In this document: piece after piece, positions 17,785 to 27,846 of the stretch
Layout: each line of letters opens with the position of its first letter
Numbering within the stretch: the stretch's first letter is position 1
DNA from: Bacteroidales bacterium
Lineage (GTDB): Bacteria > Bacteroidota > Bacteroidia > Bacteroidales > P3
Reading direction: 5' to 3'
Assembly (NCBI GenBank): GCA_004551865.1
Contig: SFPR01000001.1
Span: 67,552 to 131,551, forward strand
Length of the DNA stretch: 64,000 nucleotides
Translations under genes and position numbers: made by a program
Notes under the pieces: generated by a model
Told to the model about the DNA's origin: nothing
What the model saw: only the letters and a program-made list of their open reading frames with translations
The model's database searches: none

Positions 17785-20700
17785 ATGAAAAGCAGAAAGT
17801 TACTCTTAAGTTTAGCAGTTTTCTTTCTTGTTGGTGCTTTCGTACCAACCAAAGCCTCTTCGCTCATGTATAGTGAGGGAGAGGGAGAAGACAATCAGCC
17901 CGAGGCAAGAGGCTGGGTCTCCATCGGACCTGATAATGTGGCAGGTCGTGTTCGTGCAATCATGTTCGACAAGTACAATGACGGCGTAATGTATGCCGCA
18001 AGCGTCGGAGGCGGATTGTATGTCTCGGTAAACAATGGTGCAAATTGGAAAGAAATAGACTTTTCCAACGGAGAATGTTATGCAGCCACCGCTTTGGCAC
18101 AAGGAGACGACGGAGCGATTTACGTAGGTACCGGAGAAGGATATTACTCAGATATGTTCTCTGGTCAAAACAACAGAAAGTCGGGATTGCCCGGCAACGG
18201 AGTTTACAGAGTCAGCTTCGGAGTTCAAAATTGGGCTGCAGGACTTGCCTCAGACGCAGACAAGTACAACTACATCAGTACCAACAGCGAATCGACTCTC
18301 ATTTCGGGAACTCAACCAACCAAGTATGATTTCACACACGAGTTCTGCTATGTGAACGATTTGGCATTTGTTGCAGGAAAGTTGTTGATTGCCACAAAGA
18401 ACGGCGGTTTGAAAGTTTGGGACGGCAGCAACCTTTCGACAATCAGCATAGACGGAAGTTCGACAGTCAATGTTACAGACGTAAAAGTAAACAGAGACAA
18501 CAAGGTTGCCATAGCCTATGACGCAGGAACCACATTCAAAGTAGCCTTGTCAAACACTGCCTTTACGCAGGAGGGAAACATTCCTGCCTTTACGTCAATC
18601 TTGGCTCCTCAGGGCGAAGATGCATACGGCAGAATAGAACTTACTTTCGGTATGAAGAACAACAATATGCTTTACGCTTTGGTTTCAAATTACATGTACG
18701 GCAATTTGCAAGGCGTATATAAAGCAGACGTAAATGCAGAGAGCGTTACATTCGGACCAAAGATGACTTCAAACAACCTATATATCGGTTCGGCTATGGA
18801 CGAAGCCATGACAATAGCCGTAAACGACTTGGAAGAGGAATATATCTATATCGGATGCGAAAACCTTCAAAGATTGTTTGATGCAAACAGTGCAGACGTA
18901 TTCTATGCCGAGCAACAAACTTACACAACTGCCGGACGCAACTCGGGAATGTTCGTTGCACCGGGAATGCACGCCATATTGTTTAAGGAAAACCCACAAA
19001 CGACAGAAGATTCTTTGGCAATATATGTTGCAACCGACGCAGGAGTTTACGTATTTGGCAAAGACGCAACACAAACTTACTCTTGGCAGGCTGCAAACAA
19101 AGGATTGAAGAGTTCTCAATACTACAATGTTGCAGCAGCAGCTGATGGTTCTGTGATGGGAGCGGCACAAAGCAATGCCATAACCTATATTGCAAATCCT
19201 TCTTTGGACACAGAAAAATCTGCGGACATAGTTTGGTCGCCAAACAGCCCGGGATACACATCTTATATGGCACAAACAGACAGAGATGGTGTCGATTACT
19301 CGTTCACAATGGACGCACAGACAGGTTCAAACGTTGCAAGCTCTGCAATATATCGTACAAAACCAAACGTCAGAAAGCCTTATATCTTGATGCGTTCGTA
19401 CAATGGTTTGACCAGAACATACAGCGACAACAATGATTACAATGAAATCAACGACCAAACTTGGCACTTCGGAAACGGAGAAGCAATGTTGATGAACCCG
19501 CAAATGTCAACCGAGATGGGCGCAGCTCCTTTTGTTGCACCAATGGTTTATTGGGAAAGTTTCAATGCTCCTGAGGCAATAAGAGATACAGTTTCCTTGC
19601 AATTTGTAGTAACAAGCAACGATTTGTCAATAGGAGCTACTCGAATAATCAGAGGAGATGAGGTGATAAGATTTGTTGCAGGAACAGAATTAAAGGACGG
19701 CGACAAGGTGCTTGTTGAAAGCAACAGCTTGGATTATCCTTTCCTTTATACATTGACAGCAGAGAGATTTGGAACAACCCCTGAGGGTAATCTTGATTTT
19801 GCTCCTATGGGCGACACAGCAATACTTGTTCCTTCACCTATTAAATCCAGATTGTTCGTTGCAACCTCCAACGGAGTATATGCTTGCGATGAGATAATGA
19901 ATTTCACTAAGACTTATTACAGAGGAGCAACCGGACTTCCATGGGCAAGAGTATTCAACGTCAATGGCGGAAGCGGTTCTGCACAAGACCTATATAGAAA
20001 CCCTGTTCACGCAATGGCTGCATCGGCTGACGGAAACTCTTTGTTGCTTTCGGTAGATCACTTGGGAACAGGCGAAGCCGATTTGTTGAGAGTGAGCGGT
20101 TTGGCAACCGATACGGTAGATTTGGGAAATGTTGCAACAGGAGGATTTACCGGTTCGTTCACCGACCCTAACAAATTCCGCTTGGACACTTTGGCAACCT
20201 TCAACAGAACAATTTCTTCCATAGCTTACGAAGCAAATTCGGACGTTGCATACATCACATTCTCGGGATACAATCCTTCGGAAGTAAATGCTAAGAGAGT
20301 AAGCGGTCTTTTGGGTGATGTTGCATCGGTACAATTTGAAGACATTGCTTTGCCTGCAACCGACGGTTCGGACGTTAAGCCTGTTCATTCGATACTTTTA
20401 GACGCTTTCTCAAACAAAGCATACATTGGTTCGGACGATGGTTTGTATGAAACAGCAAATCGTAATGCAGCAAGCATCACTTGGAACAAGGTAAGCGACT
20501 TCCCATCAGTTCCTGTTTACGATTTGTATCAACAAACATCAAACCTTCCTTACTTTGAATACCTATCTTATTTGAACAACAACGCAACAGAGAATGCGTT
20601 TGAGGGAACTAAGTATGTCGGAGCAATCTATGCGGCAACATACGGCAAGGGATTGTTTATGTACAGAGACGAGTTGCAATCGCCAATGGACACTGTAAGC

Positions 20701-20985
20701 GTGGGACTTGCCGATATGCCGGCACAAACCGTTGCTCAGATGAACTTGTATCCAAATCCGGCAGCAAACAATACCGTTTTGAATTACAGCCTCGCTACTT
20801 CATCAAAGGTAGTCATGAATATATTTGACATGAACGGCAGATTGGTTTCTTCTTTGGATAAAGGAATGCAATCCTCAGGCTCTCATTCTCAAATTATCGA
20901 CCTTCGCTCAATGGAGAAAGGCGTATATATGATTCAAGTGGTTACGAATGGAGCTGTGAAAACTGCGAAACTTATCGTTCAATAA
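17785..20985 (+). CDS. Large T9SS-secreted beta-propeller protein
   Basis: 1066 residues. Signal peptide (LLLSLAVFFLVGAFVPTKAS). The body has sortilin/BNR-like propeller features: GRVRAIMFDKYNDGVMYAAS, GGGLYVSVNNGANWKEID, IYVGTGEGYYSDMF and later repeats of the same type, spread over about residues 40-970. The C-terminal 80 residues form a T9SS type A sorting domain (MNLYPNPAANNTVLNYSL, then FDMNGRLV and GVYMIQVVTNG). It is therefore expected to cross the outer membrane by type IX secretion and be anchored or released at the surface. No catalytic motif recognised; a carbohydrate- or protein-binding surface role is possible. Own promoter and own terminator, so monocistronic. Confidence 0.85.
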   Translation: MKSRKLLLSLAVFFLVGAFVPTKASSLMYSEGEGEDNQPEARGWVSIGPDNVAGRVRAIMFDKYNDGVMYAASVGGGLYVSVNNGANWKEIDFSNGECYAATALAQGDDGAIYVGTGEGYYSDMFSGQNNRKSGLPGNGVYRVSFGVQNWAAGLASDADKYNYISTNSESTLISGTQPTKYDFTHEFCYVNDLAFVAGKLLIATKNGGLKVWDGSNLSTISIDGSSTVNVTDVKVNRDNKVAIAYDAGTTFKVALSNTAFTQEGNIPAFTSILAPQGEDAYGRIELTFGMKNNNMLYALVSNYMYGNLQGVYKADVNAESVTFGPKMTSNNLYIGSAMDEAMTIAVNDLEEEYIYIGCENLQRLFDANSADVFYAEQQTYTTAGRNSGMFVAPGMHAILFKENPQTTEDSLAIYVATDAGVYVFGKDATQTYSWQAANKGLKSSQYYNVAAAADGSVMGAAQSNAITYIANPSLDTEKSADIVWSPNSPGYTSYMAQTDRDGVDYSFTMDAQTGSNVASSAIYRTKPNVRKPYILMRSYNGLTRTYSDNNDYNEINDQTWHFGNGEAMLMNPQMSTEMGAAPFVAPMVYWESFNAPEAIRDTVSLQFVVTSNDLSIGATRIIRGDEVIRFVAGTELKDGDKVLVESNSLDYPFLYTLTAERFGTTPEGNLDFAPMGDTAILVPSPIKSRLFVATSNGVYACDEIMNFTKTYYRGATGLPWARVFNVNGGSGSAQDLYRNPVHAMAASADGNSLLLSVDHLGTGEADLLRVSGLATDTVDLGNVATGGFTGSFTDPNKFRLDTLATFNRTISSIAYEANSDVAYITFSGYNPSEVNAKRVSGLLGDVASVQFEDIALPATDGSDVKPVHSILLDAFSNKAYIGSDDGLYETANRNAASITWNKVSDFPSVPVYDLYQQTSNLPYFEYLSYLNNNATENAFEGTKYVGAIYAATYGKGLFMYRDELQSPMDTVSVGLADMPAQTVAQMNLYPNPAANNTVLNYSLATSSKVVMNIFDMNGRLVSSLDKGMQSSGSHSQIIDLRSMEKGVYMIQVVTNGAVKTAKLIVQ

Positions 20986-21011
20986 CCGACAGACACAAAA
21001 CACAATACCGA

Positions 21012-21041
21012 GGGAGCGGATTAGTTCTGCTCCCTTTTTTT
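21012..21041 (+). terminator. Rho-independent terminator
   Basis: GGGAGC/GCTCCC stem (extendable by GGA/TTC) and a run of seven T, 27 nt after the stop of the T9SS propeller gene. Confidence 0.8.
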
Positions 21042-21066
21042 GTAAAAGCGGCAACGACCTCAAATA

Positions 21067-21141
21067 AAACGCCGTCTTTTTCAAAAAATACGGCGTTTTA
21101 TTCTGAAAAAACGCCGTTTTATTTTGCAGAAACGGCGTTTT
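21067..21141. repeat. Phased AAACGSCGTTT array, locus 5 (four units)
   Basis: Core centres at 21072, 21093, 21114 and 21135, exactly 21 nt apart, with alternating C and G centres. It lies between the terminator of the T9SS gene and the rsfS promoter. It produces a spurious KRRF-repeat frame on the minus strand. Confidence 0.93.
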
Positions 21142-21208
21142 ATTTCCTTTTGCAAGGGTTGTTTGCAACTAAATTTGCCGTTTGTCATAACTTTTGTTCT
21201 TTTTTGAC

Positions 21209-21240
21209 GTTGGTATATCACTATTATATTCGTATCTTTG
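21209..21240 (+). promoter_or_regulatory. Promoter of the rsfS-ftsH operon
   Basis: -7 TATCTTTG at 21233-21240 is consensus; GTTG at 21209-21212 is an imperfect -33 at a spacing of 20 nt. Confidence 0.55.
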
Positions 21241-21262
21241 CAACTAAATTCAGTGTTAATAG

Positions 21263-21634
21263 ATGAATAAGCAGAAAAAAGAAGCAAAAATTCTTGCCGA
21301 GATTGCGGTTAAAGCCATACAATCGAAGAAAGGCAGACAGATAACTATGATTGACTTTGACGGTGTGGAGGGTTCTCTTTTTGAGTACTATGTTCTTTGC
21401 ACTGCAAACTCGCCTTCGCACGTCGATGCGTTGGCAGACGAAACAGAAAAGCAAATTAAGGAAATCACGGGCATAAGTCCGCGAAGAGTGGAGGGTTTGC
21501 AAAATTGTCAATGGGTGTTGTTGGACTATTTTGATGTGGTTATACATATCTTCCTTGCCGAAACAAGGGAGTTTTACAACATCGAGGCAATGTGGAAAGA
21601 CGTAAAACAAGTTCATTACCAAGACGAGGATTAG
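21263..21634 (+). CDS. rsfS: Ribosomal silencing factor RsfS
   Basis: 123 residues, full length. RsfS binds ribosomal protein uL14 on the 50S subunit and blocks subunit joining under nutrient limitation. Family features: DFDGVEGSLFEYYVLCTANS with the following SHVDALAD, then GLQNCQWVLLDYFDVVIHIF and the closing REFYNIEAMWKD. First gene of a plus-strand run; ftsH begins 3 nt after its stop, the usual order in Bacteroidetes. Confidence 0.95.
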   Translation: MNKQKKEAKILAEIAVKAIQSKKGRQITMIDFDGVEGSLFEYYVLCTANSPSHVDALADETEKQIKEITGISPRRVEGLQNCQWVLLDYFDVVIHIFLAETREFYNIEAMWKDVKQVHYQDED

Positions 21635-21637
21635 AAT

Positions 21638-23710
21638 ATGGCAGATACAAACAAAGGAGGAGGGAAGATGAAAAGCCCTCTGGGAGGAAGGAAAATCAAA
21701 TTCAATCTCTATTGGATTTATGCTCTTGTTTTGATTGTTTTGATGTTCGTTTGGTTTGGCGGAAGCGGAGAAAGCACCGTCAGCAAAGACATAAAATGGG
21801 ACAGGCTCAAGAAAGTGTTGGTCAATAAGGACTATTCAAAAATCAATGTCGTCAATAAGGAGTTTGCAGAGGTCTATATAAAAAACGAAAGCATCGCAAA
21901 CAATGATGAATACAAAGATTTGAGAAACAAAGGCGGCTTGTTCGGCTCTTCAGGCGAGACAAACAGCGGCTTTTACGTCTATAAGTTTGTAAATTACGAC
22001 GACTTTCGTGAGCAACTTCAAACAGTGGAAAACCAATGGATTGCAAAAGACACCGTAGGAGTTGAAAGCCAAGTTGAAAAACAAAAAATCATTTCCGATT
22101 TAAGGATAAATGTGGAGAGCGAAACAAGAAAAAGTTTCTTTGGAGAGAACTCCATGTTCCTTATTTCCATGCTTCTGATGATTGTTGTGTGGGTTGTGTT
22201 TTTCAGAATGATGAGAAGCAACTCCTCAGGCGGCGGAATGGGCGGCGGAATTTTCAATGTGGGCAAGAGCAAGGCTCGTTTGTACGACAAGGAAGGAGCG
22301 GTCAATATAACCTTTGCCGATGTTGCAGGATTGGAGGGAGCAAAGGTCGAGGTGAAAGAAATTGTCGATTTTTTGAAAAACCCTTCCAAATATACCGAAC
22401 TCGGAGGCAAGATACCAAAGGGAGCATTGCTTGTAGGACCTCCGGGAACGGGTAAAACCTTGTTGGCAAAGGCTGTTGCAGGAGAGGCAAAAGTGCCGTT
22501 CTTTTCCCTTTCGGGAAGTGATTTTGTTGAAATGTTTGTCGGCGTCGGAGCTTCGAGAGTGAGAGATCTTTTTAAGACTGCAAAGGAAAAAGCTCCATGC
22601 ATAGTCTTCATTGATGAAATTGACGCCATAGGTAGAGCGAGAAGCAAAAGTCTGGCTTCCGGCTCAAACGATGAGCGAGAGAATACACTCAATCAGCTGC
22701 TTACCGAAATGGACGGCTTTGGCACTAACGCAGGAGTGATAATCCTTGCTGCAACCAACCGTGCCGACATATTGGACAAGGCACTTTTGAGAGCAGGACG
22801 ATTTGACAGACAAATACATGTTGAACTGCCCGATGTGGAAGAGCGTAAGGCTATCTTCAAAGTTCACACCAAGAACCTCAAATATGATGACAAGGAGGTG
22901 GATTTGGAATTCCTTGCCAAGCAAACGCCGGGCTTTTCGGGTGCGGACATAGCAAATTTGTGCAATGAGGCGGCTCTTATTGCTGCAAGGGGCGATAAGA
23001 AAATTATAGGCAAGCAAGACTTCCTTGATGCGGTGGACAGAATTATCGGAGGCTTGGAAAAGAAAAACAAAATCATCAAACCTCAAGAGAAAAAGACCAT
23101 TGCCTACCATGAAGCAGGTCATGCCTCTGTCAGCTGGCTGCTCGAACACGCCAATCCGCTTGTCAAGGTAACCATAGTGCCGAGAGGAGCAGCCCTCGGG
23201 GCAGCTTGGTATCTGCCGGAGGAAAGACAAATCACCACAAAGGCACAGATGATGGATCAGATGGTCTCTTTGCTCGGAGGAAGAGCTGCCGAAGAAGTTG
23301 TTTTTGGCGAAGTATCCACCGGAGCCTTGAACGACTTGGAGCGAGTTACCAAACAGGCATACGCAATGGTCGTTTACTACGGCTTGGACAAAGAAATAGG
23401 CAATTTAAGTTTCTATGACTCGTCGGGACAAAGCGAATACGGCTTCCAAAAGCCTTTCAGCGAAAAGACAGCCGAGAAGATAGATGCTCAAATTCACCAA
23501 ATGGTCGAACAGGCATACGAAAAAGCAAAGTCAATTCTCATTGCAAATAGAGAAAAGTTAGACAAGCTGGCTCAAATCTTGGTCGAAAGAGAAGTAATCT
23601 TCAGAGAAGACGTGGAAAACATCTATGGACCGAGACCATGGGACGAAAAAGCCGAGACCCAAGCCTCTGACAACAATTCGGAAGCCCAAACCACAAGTGA
23701 GGAACAATGA
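21638..23710 (+). CDS. ftsH: ATP-dependent zinc metalloprotease FtsH
   Basis: 690 residues. Inner-membrane AAA+ protease for quality control and regulated proteolysis. Two membrane segments (about 21-42 and 168-190) flank a periplasmic domain. The AAA+ domain has Walker A GPPGTGKT (about 267), Walker [13 protein letters not shown] (about 322) and the second region of homology ([20 protein letters not shown]). The zinc site is YHEAGHAS (HEXXH at about 491). The C-terminal tail is acidic and Ser/Thr-rich. Its stop overlaps the next start by 4 nt (ATGA). Confidence 0.98.
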   Translation: MADTNKGGGKMKSPLGGRKIKFNLYWIYALVLIVLMFVWFGGSGESTVSKDIKWDRLKKVLVNKDYSKINVVNKEFAEVYIKNESIANNDEYKDLRNKGGLFGSSGETNSGFYVYKFVNYDDFREQLQTVENQWIAKDTVGVESQVEKQKIISDLRINVESETRKSFFGENSMFLISMLLMIVVWVVFFRMMRSNSSGGGMGGGIFNVGKSKARLYDKEGAVNITFADVAGLEGAKVEVKEIVDFLKNPSKYTELGGKIPKGALLVGPPGTGKTLLAKAVAGEAKVPFFSLSGSDFVEMFVGVGASRVRDLFKTAKEKAPCIVFIDEIDAIGRARSKSLASGSNDERENTLNQLLTEMDGFGTNAGVIILAATNRADILDKALLRAGRFDRQIHVELPDVEERKAIFKVHTKNLKYDDKEVDLEFLAKQTPGFSGADIANLCNEAALIAARGDKKIIGKQDFLDAVDRIIGGLEKKNKIIKPQEKKTIAYHEAGHASVSWLLEHANPLVKVTIVPRGAALGAAWYLPEERQITTKAQMMDQMVSLLGGRAAEEVVFGEVSTGALNDLERVTKQAYAMVVYYGLDKEIGNLSFYDSSGQSEYGFQKPFSEKTAEKIDAQIHQMVEQAYEKAKSILIANREKLDKLAQILVEREVIFREDVENIYGPRPWDEKAETQASDNNSEAQTTSEEQ

Positions 23711-24294
23711 AAGAAAGTTCGGGAAAGGAGAAAGTTTTGAAGCTCTTGCGATATGCTCTGCTCGAAAAGCAGGACGAGGGTAGCTGTGTGGCAGCCAATT
23801 TGAGCGAAGACTACACTCCTTTGACCGATGAACCGCTTATGGTTTTTGCAGAGAAGTTTGTCTCGGGCAAAGGTAAGTTTTTCTATTGCAAAGACGAGAG
23901 TGAACTCATTTCAAACCTCACAAGCCTGATTGCTTACAGGCAGTGGAAAAAGGTAGTCTCCTTTTCGCCAAGCCTTCAAACCTATTTGTCAAAGTATGGC
24001 TTGCAAACAGGCTTGGACGACGAAGACACAACGGTCGGAATAGGGCTGTGCCATTCGGTTATTGCCCGTTCGGGCAGCATAATCCTTACTTCCACTCAGG
24101 GAGCAGGCACACATCTTCGACACTTTACCCCGATTATGATACTCATTGCCTTTGAGAGCCAAATACATCAAGGATATAAAACAACACTTCAAAATATGCC
24201 CGAAACACCTCCCCAATGGATTTTGAGCATAAAGGCAGGCGATTTGGTGGAAGAGGAAATCAGAGAGTTGTATATGTTTGTCATTGCAGATTAA
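23707..24294 (+). CDS. LUD domain (LutC-like) protein
   Basis: 195 residues, cytoplasmic. Features of the LUD/LutC fold: VGIGLCHSVIARSGSIILTS (about 109-128) followed by THLRHFTPIMILIAFESQI. LUD proteins occur in lactate-utilisation complexes, but this stand-alone copy between ftsH and cdsA is a conserved Bacteroidetes arrangement of unproven function. Coupled to ftsH by a 4-nt overlap; cdsA follows after 23 nt. Confidence 0.8.
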   Translation: MKESSGKEKVLKLLRYALLEKQDEGSCVAANLSEDYTPLTDEPLMVFAEKFVSGKGKFFYCKDESELISNLTSLIAYRQWKKVVSFSPSLQTYLSKYGLQTGLDDEDTTVGIGLCHSVIARSGSIILTSTQGAGTHLRHFTPIMILIAFESQIHQGYKTTLQNMPETPPQWILSIKAGDLVEEEIRELYMFVIAD

Positions 24295-24317
24295 CCCCGA
24301 TATATATAATTGTAAAG

Positions 24318-25175
24318 ATGAAAGAGATTACCAAGAGAACGATTACCGGAGCTGTCTATGTGCTTAGCGTCATTGTTGCGGTGTGTTTCAACCGCTATAT
24401 TGCCGCAGCATATTTTGCAATCGTTGCAGCACTCGGCTTAAAAGAGTTTTTGTCAATCGCAAAGCAAAACGGAATAAAACTAAACCAACCCATGGTCTAT
24501 CTTTGTGCTACTTTGCTCTATTGCTCAGTTGCAGCGTCTTGTTTTCCGCTCGATTTGGTTTGCGAACAGTGGTTCTTGATTTGCAATGTCTTGCGTTTGG
24601 CATTTTTTGCCGCCGTTCTGTGTTTGATAATTGCCTCTTTGTACACCCAAACCGACAAGCCCTTCACCTCGTTGGCTTATTCGCTCACTTCACTTGCCTA
24701 TGTGGTTTTTCCTTTGGCTCTGAGCAACGTTCTTTTTGACGTAGGAGCAGAGGGAGGTTTCAATTTGCTGCTTGCAGTCTTTGTTTTTGCGTGGTGCAAC
24801 GACACCTTTGCATACCTTGTCGGCTGTAAATTTGGCAAACACCGCCTTTTTGAAAGACATTCTCCCAAGAAAAGTTGGGAAGGCTTCTTCGGAGGTTTGG
24901 CAGCGACCCTTTTGGCGGCAGGAGTTGTGTTTTGGATAGAAGGAGGCAACCTTTTGTTTTGGCACTTGATTGCTTTGATTGTTTCAATAGTCGGAACGTT
25001 TGGCGATTTGGTCGAATCGATGTTCAAACGTCAAATGGGCGTGAAAGACAGTGGCAACATACTTCCCGGACACGGAGGAATACTCGACAGATTTGACATT
25101 TTGCTGACGGTTCTTCCCGCAGTGTGGATTGTTGTGGAGCTATTCACAATGATTACTTGGAAGATGATATATTAG
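24318..25175 (+). CDS. cdsA: Phosphatidate cytidylyltransferase CdsA
   Basis: 285 residues from the ATG at 24318; the longer frame overlaps the LUD gene and is rejected. Makes CDP-diacylglycerol from CTP and phosphatidate in the inner membrane. About seven or eight membrane segments. The family signature near the C-terminus is clear: SMFKRQMGVKDSGNILPGHG, then GILDRFD. Followed after 31 nt by psd, so two steps of phospholipid synthesis are adjacent; pssA is not in the window. Confidence 0.95.
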   Translation: MKEITKRTITGAVYVLSVIVAVCFNRYIAAAYFAIVAALGLKEFLSIAKQNGIKLNQPMVYLCATLLYCSVAASCFPLDLVCEQWFLICNVLRLAFFAAVLCLIIASLYTQTDKPFTSLAYSLTSLAYVVFPLALSNVLFDVGAEGGFNLLLAVFVFAWCNDTFAYLVGCKFGKHRLFERHSPKKSWEGFFGGLAATLLAAGVVFWIEGGNLLFWHLIALIVSIVGTFGDLVESMFKRQMGVKDSGNILPGHGGILDRFDILLTVLPAVWIVVELFTMITWKMIY

Positions 25176-25206
25176 TTTGTTCAAATGATAAAAATAAAAT
25201 AACGAT

Positions 25207-25863
25207 ATGTACATACATAAAGAAGGATACAAGATAAGTGCCGCCGCAATAGCAATAGCAATAGGTATAACATCTTTGTTGGTCTTTATTTTGGATAGTT
25301 GGAATGTCTATTGGTATATCCTTGTTGCCTTTGTGTGGATTTTGGCAGGCATTGTGATAAGATTTTTCCGCATTCCCAAACGAGAATTGGTGCATAACGC
25401 AAACCAAATCATAGCCTCGGCAGACGGAACAATCGTTGTGGTCGAAAAAGTCTTTGAACCCGAAGTATTAAATCAGGAGTGCATACAAATTTCGACCTTT
25501 ATGTCGCCTAATAACGTGCATGTAAATCGTTATCCCGTCGGAGGAAAGGTCGTATATACCAATTACCACAGCGGAAAGTACCTTATAGCCAAACACCCAA
25601 AGAGTTCGACACTCAACGAGCGTACAACAATCTGCATAGAGACCGAATCGGGACAGAAAGTCGTGGTAAGACAAATTGCAGGAGCCTTGGCAAGACGAAT
25701 AGTGTGCTATGCCAAAGAAGGAGAACAAGTAACTCAGGGAGCAGAGCTTGGGTTCATCAAGTTCGGTTCTCGTGTCGATTTGTTCATACCCCTTGATTCC
25801 ACCGTCCATGTCGATTTGGAAGACAAGGTCAAGGGCGGTCTTTCGATTTTGGCAAGTTTGTAG
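25207..25863 (+). CDS. psd: Phosphatidylserine decarboxylase, short (archaetidyl-type) form
   Basis: 218 residues. Converts phosphatidylserine to phosphatidylethanolamine in the membrane. Two N-terminal membrane segments (about 12-55), then the catalytic part: MSPNNVHVNRYPVGGKV and the autocleavage region GFIKFGSRVDLFIP, in which cleavage before the Ser of GS generates the pyruvoyl group. Short proenzymes of this type are usual in Bacteroidetes. Adjacent to cdsA. Confidence 0.93.
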   Translation: MYIHKEGYKISAAAIAIAIGITSLLVFILDSWNVYWYILVAFVWILAGIVIRFFRIPKRELVHNANQIIASADGTIVVVEKVFEPEVLNQECIQISTFMSPNNVHVNRYPVGGKVVYTNYHSGKYLIAKHPKSSTLNERTTICIETESGQKVVVRQIAGALARRIVCYAKEGEQVTQGAELGFIKFGSRVDLFIPLDSTVHVDLEDKVKGGLSILASL

Positions 25864-25910
25864 GATTGTAAAAGCTCTTTTTGTCCGAGATATTTTGAGG
25901 GTTTGGGTCA

Positions 25911-26636
25911 ATGGAAAGCAATTACACATTACTGCCGGTTCATTCGCAAGTGTTGTATGAGGACAATCATATAATAATCCTTGCTAAGAAAGCAGGGCAA
26001 ATTGTTCACGGCGACAAAACAGGGGACAAGAGTTTGGAGCAAGAGGTTAAGGATTATCTGAAATGTAAATACAATAAGCCGGGAAATGTTTTTTGCGGAG
26101 TGGTTCACCGATTGGACCGTCCGGTGAGCGGAGTTGTGATGTTTGCAAAAACAGGCAAGAGTTTGCAAAGGCTCAATGCAATGATAAAAGCTCATCAAAT
26201 TCAAAAAACTTATTGGGCTGTTGTCTCCAACCGACCTGCCAAAGACAGAGATACTCTTTGCAACTATCTTGTTCGCAACGAGAAACAAAACAAATCTTAT
26301 ATTGTCAAGCCCTCTGAACAAGCCAAGTATGCAGAGCTTGACTACGCTCTTTTGGGTCAAAGCAACAACTATTTTCTTCTTCAAATTGCTCTCAAAACAG
26401 GGCGACACCATCAGATAAGAGTTCAACTCTCTGCGATAGGTTGCCCGATTAAGGGAGATTTGAAGTATGGTGCCAAAAGGAGCAACCCCGACGGCTCAAT
26501 AGCTCTTCATGCCAGAGAGTTGAAGTTTGTACACCCTGTGAGCAAACAGAGCCTTGTGATAACAGCTCCCGTTCCCGATGAACCCCTATGGCAATATTTT
26601 GAAACAACAACAGAAAATCAAACACATAAATCATGA
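25911..26636 (+). CDS. RluA-family RNA pseudouridine synthase
   Basis: 241 residues. Catalytic motif HRLDRPVSG (about 67-75) with the nucleophilic Asp, then the conserved KTYWAVV and GRHHQIRVQLSAIGCPIKGD. No N-terminal S4 domain, so not a full RluD; the exact target (rRNA or tRNA uridine) cannot be told. Its TGA overlaps the ATG of the following TlpA-like gene by 4 nt, so the two are coupled. Confidence 0.92.
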   Translation: MESNYTLLPVHSQVLYEDNHIIILAKKAGQIVHGDKTGDKSLEQEVKDYLKCKYNKPGNVFCGVVHRLDRPVSGVVMFAKTGKSLQRLNAMIKAHQIQKTYWAVVSNRPAKDRDTLCNYLVRNEKQNKSYIVKPSEQAKYAELDYALLGQSNNYFLLQIALKTGRHHQIRVQLSAIGCPIKGDLKYGAKRSNPDGSIALHARELKFVHPVSKQSLVITAPVPDEPLWQYFETTTENQTHKS

Positions 26637-27700
26637 TGAATAAAATAGTATTGGCTTTTTTGTCGCTTGCAATGCCGCTTGCGACAATGGCACAAGGCGA
26701 TTGCAAAATCAAGGGACAGGCAGACAAGTCCCGTTCGGGAGAATATGTCTATGTAACTTATGGCAGAAGCGTGGCAGACAGTGCAAAGATAGCTTCGGAC
26801 GGCAGCTTTGCTATTGACATGAGGGCAGATGACCAACTCTACTCTTGCGGAGAGAAAAGCTCTCGCAAGAGTGTGGCTTTCGTTTGTGAGAAAGGGACAG
26901 TGAAAATTGACCTTTTGAAAGGACAGATTGAAGGAGGAAAACAAAATAAGCTCCTTTCGGAACTCAAATCTTCGCTTCAAAAGCCGGAGACCCTTTATGA
27001 ACAGGAAATGAAGTCTCTTTCGGAAGCGGCAATGAGCGAAAAGGAGAAAGAAACCAAGGCGGAAGAGATTTACTCAAAGGCTGTCGAGGGCCTCAAATCG
27101 ACTGTCAAAGAGTGTGTTAAGCACAATCCGTCCTCACAGGTTGCCGCATACGCTCTTTGTTATGTCTATTCGATGTTGAGCGTGGAAGAGTTCTTTGATT
27201 TCTATGACCTTTTGTCAGAAAAAACAAGGCAATACCCTCAGCTGAACGATATTTACAAATCGTTTGAAGCCCAAAGAAAGACAGCCGAAGGCAAGATGTT
27301 TGTCGATTTTACCATCAAGGGCGGCTCACTTTCGGCAACGGACGTAAGTTTGTCCGATTTTGTGGGAAAAGGCAGGTATGTGCTTGTAGATTTCTGGGCA
27401 ACGTGGTGCGGACCTTGCAAAAGAGAAATCCCGAACCTCAGACAGATTTACAAAGACTATGGAGACAAAATAACTGTTCTCAGTGTTGCGGTGTGGGATA
27501 AGCGAGAGGCTACCGAGAAGTTTATAAAACAGAACGATATGCCTTGGAATCACATTGTCGATGCTCAACAAATTCCAACCGATGCTTACGGCATTTCGGG
27601 CATTCCACAAATCATATTGTTCGCTCCCGACGGCACAATAGTCAAGAGGGATTTGAGAGGAGAACAGATAAGACAAATACTCGAAGAAGTGTTGAAATAA
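26633..27700 (+). CDS. TlpA-like thiol:disulfide protein with N-terminal DUF4369-like domain
   Basis: 355 residues. Signal peptide (VLAFLSLAMPLATMAQG), a small beta domain (about 23-105, resembling DUF4369), a helical linker (about 105-215) and a C-terminal thioredoxin fold (about 220-355) with the active site FWATWCGPCKREIPNLR. It is expected to work in the periplasm as a membrane-tethered or soluble thiol-disulfide oxidoreductase. Two adjacent ATG codons at 26633 and 26636 are both possible starts; the first overlaps the rluA-type stop. Confidence 0.88.
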   Translation: MMNKIVLAFLSLAMPLATMAQGDCKIKGQADKSRSGEYVYVTYGRSVADSAKIASDGSFAIDMRADDQLYSCGEKSSRKSVAFVCEKGTVKIDLLKGQIEGGKQNKLLSELKSSLQKPETLYEQEMKSLSEAAMSEKEKETKAEEIYSKAVEGLKSTVKECVKHNPSSQVAAYALCYVYSMLSVEEFFDFYDLLSEKTRQYPQLNDIYKSFEAQRKTAEGKMFVDFTIKGGSLSATDVSLSDFVGKGRYVLVDFWATWCGPCKREIPNLRQIYKDYGDKITVLSVAVWDKREATEKFIKQNDMPWNHIVDAQQIPTDAYGISGIPQIILFAPDGTIVKRDLRGEQIRQILEEVLK

Positions 27701-27771
27701 AATCTTGCAATCGGTCAGTAACGCTTACTTGATTTGCATTGAATTACAGAGCTTTGCAATTCTATAAAATG

Positions 27772-27846
27772 AAACGCCCTTCCGACGAAATGAAATACCG
27801 ATTTGGCAAAATGAAACTTCGTTTTGTTTTGCCCTTTCGGCGTTTT
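27772..27846. repeat. Phased AAACGSCGTTT array, locus 6 (four units, entering a coding region)
   Basis: Core centres at 27777, 27798, 27819 and 27840, exactly 21 nt (seven codons) apart; the second and third are degenerate. The last two units lie inside the start of the porE-like gene and encode the basic N-region of its signal peptide (MKLRFVLPFRRF). Confidence 0.75.

Noticed and set aside
27739..27810. Upstream start of the porE-like gene
   Set aside because: It would only add residues encoded by the repeat array and place the signal peptide too far from the N-terminus.
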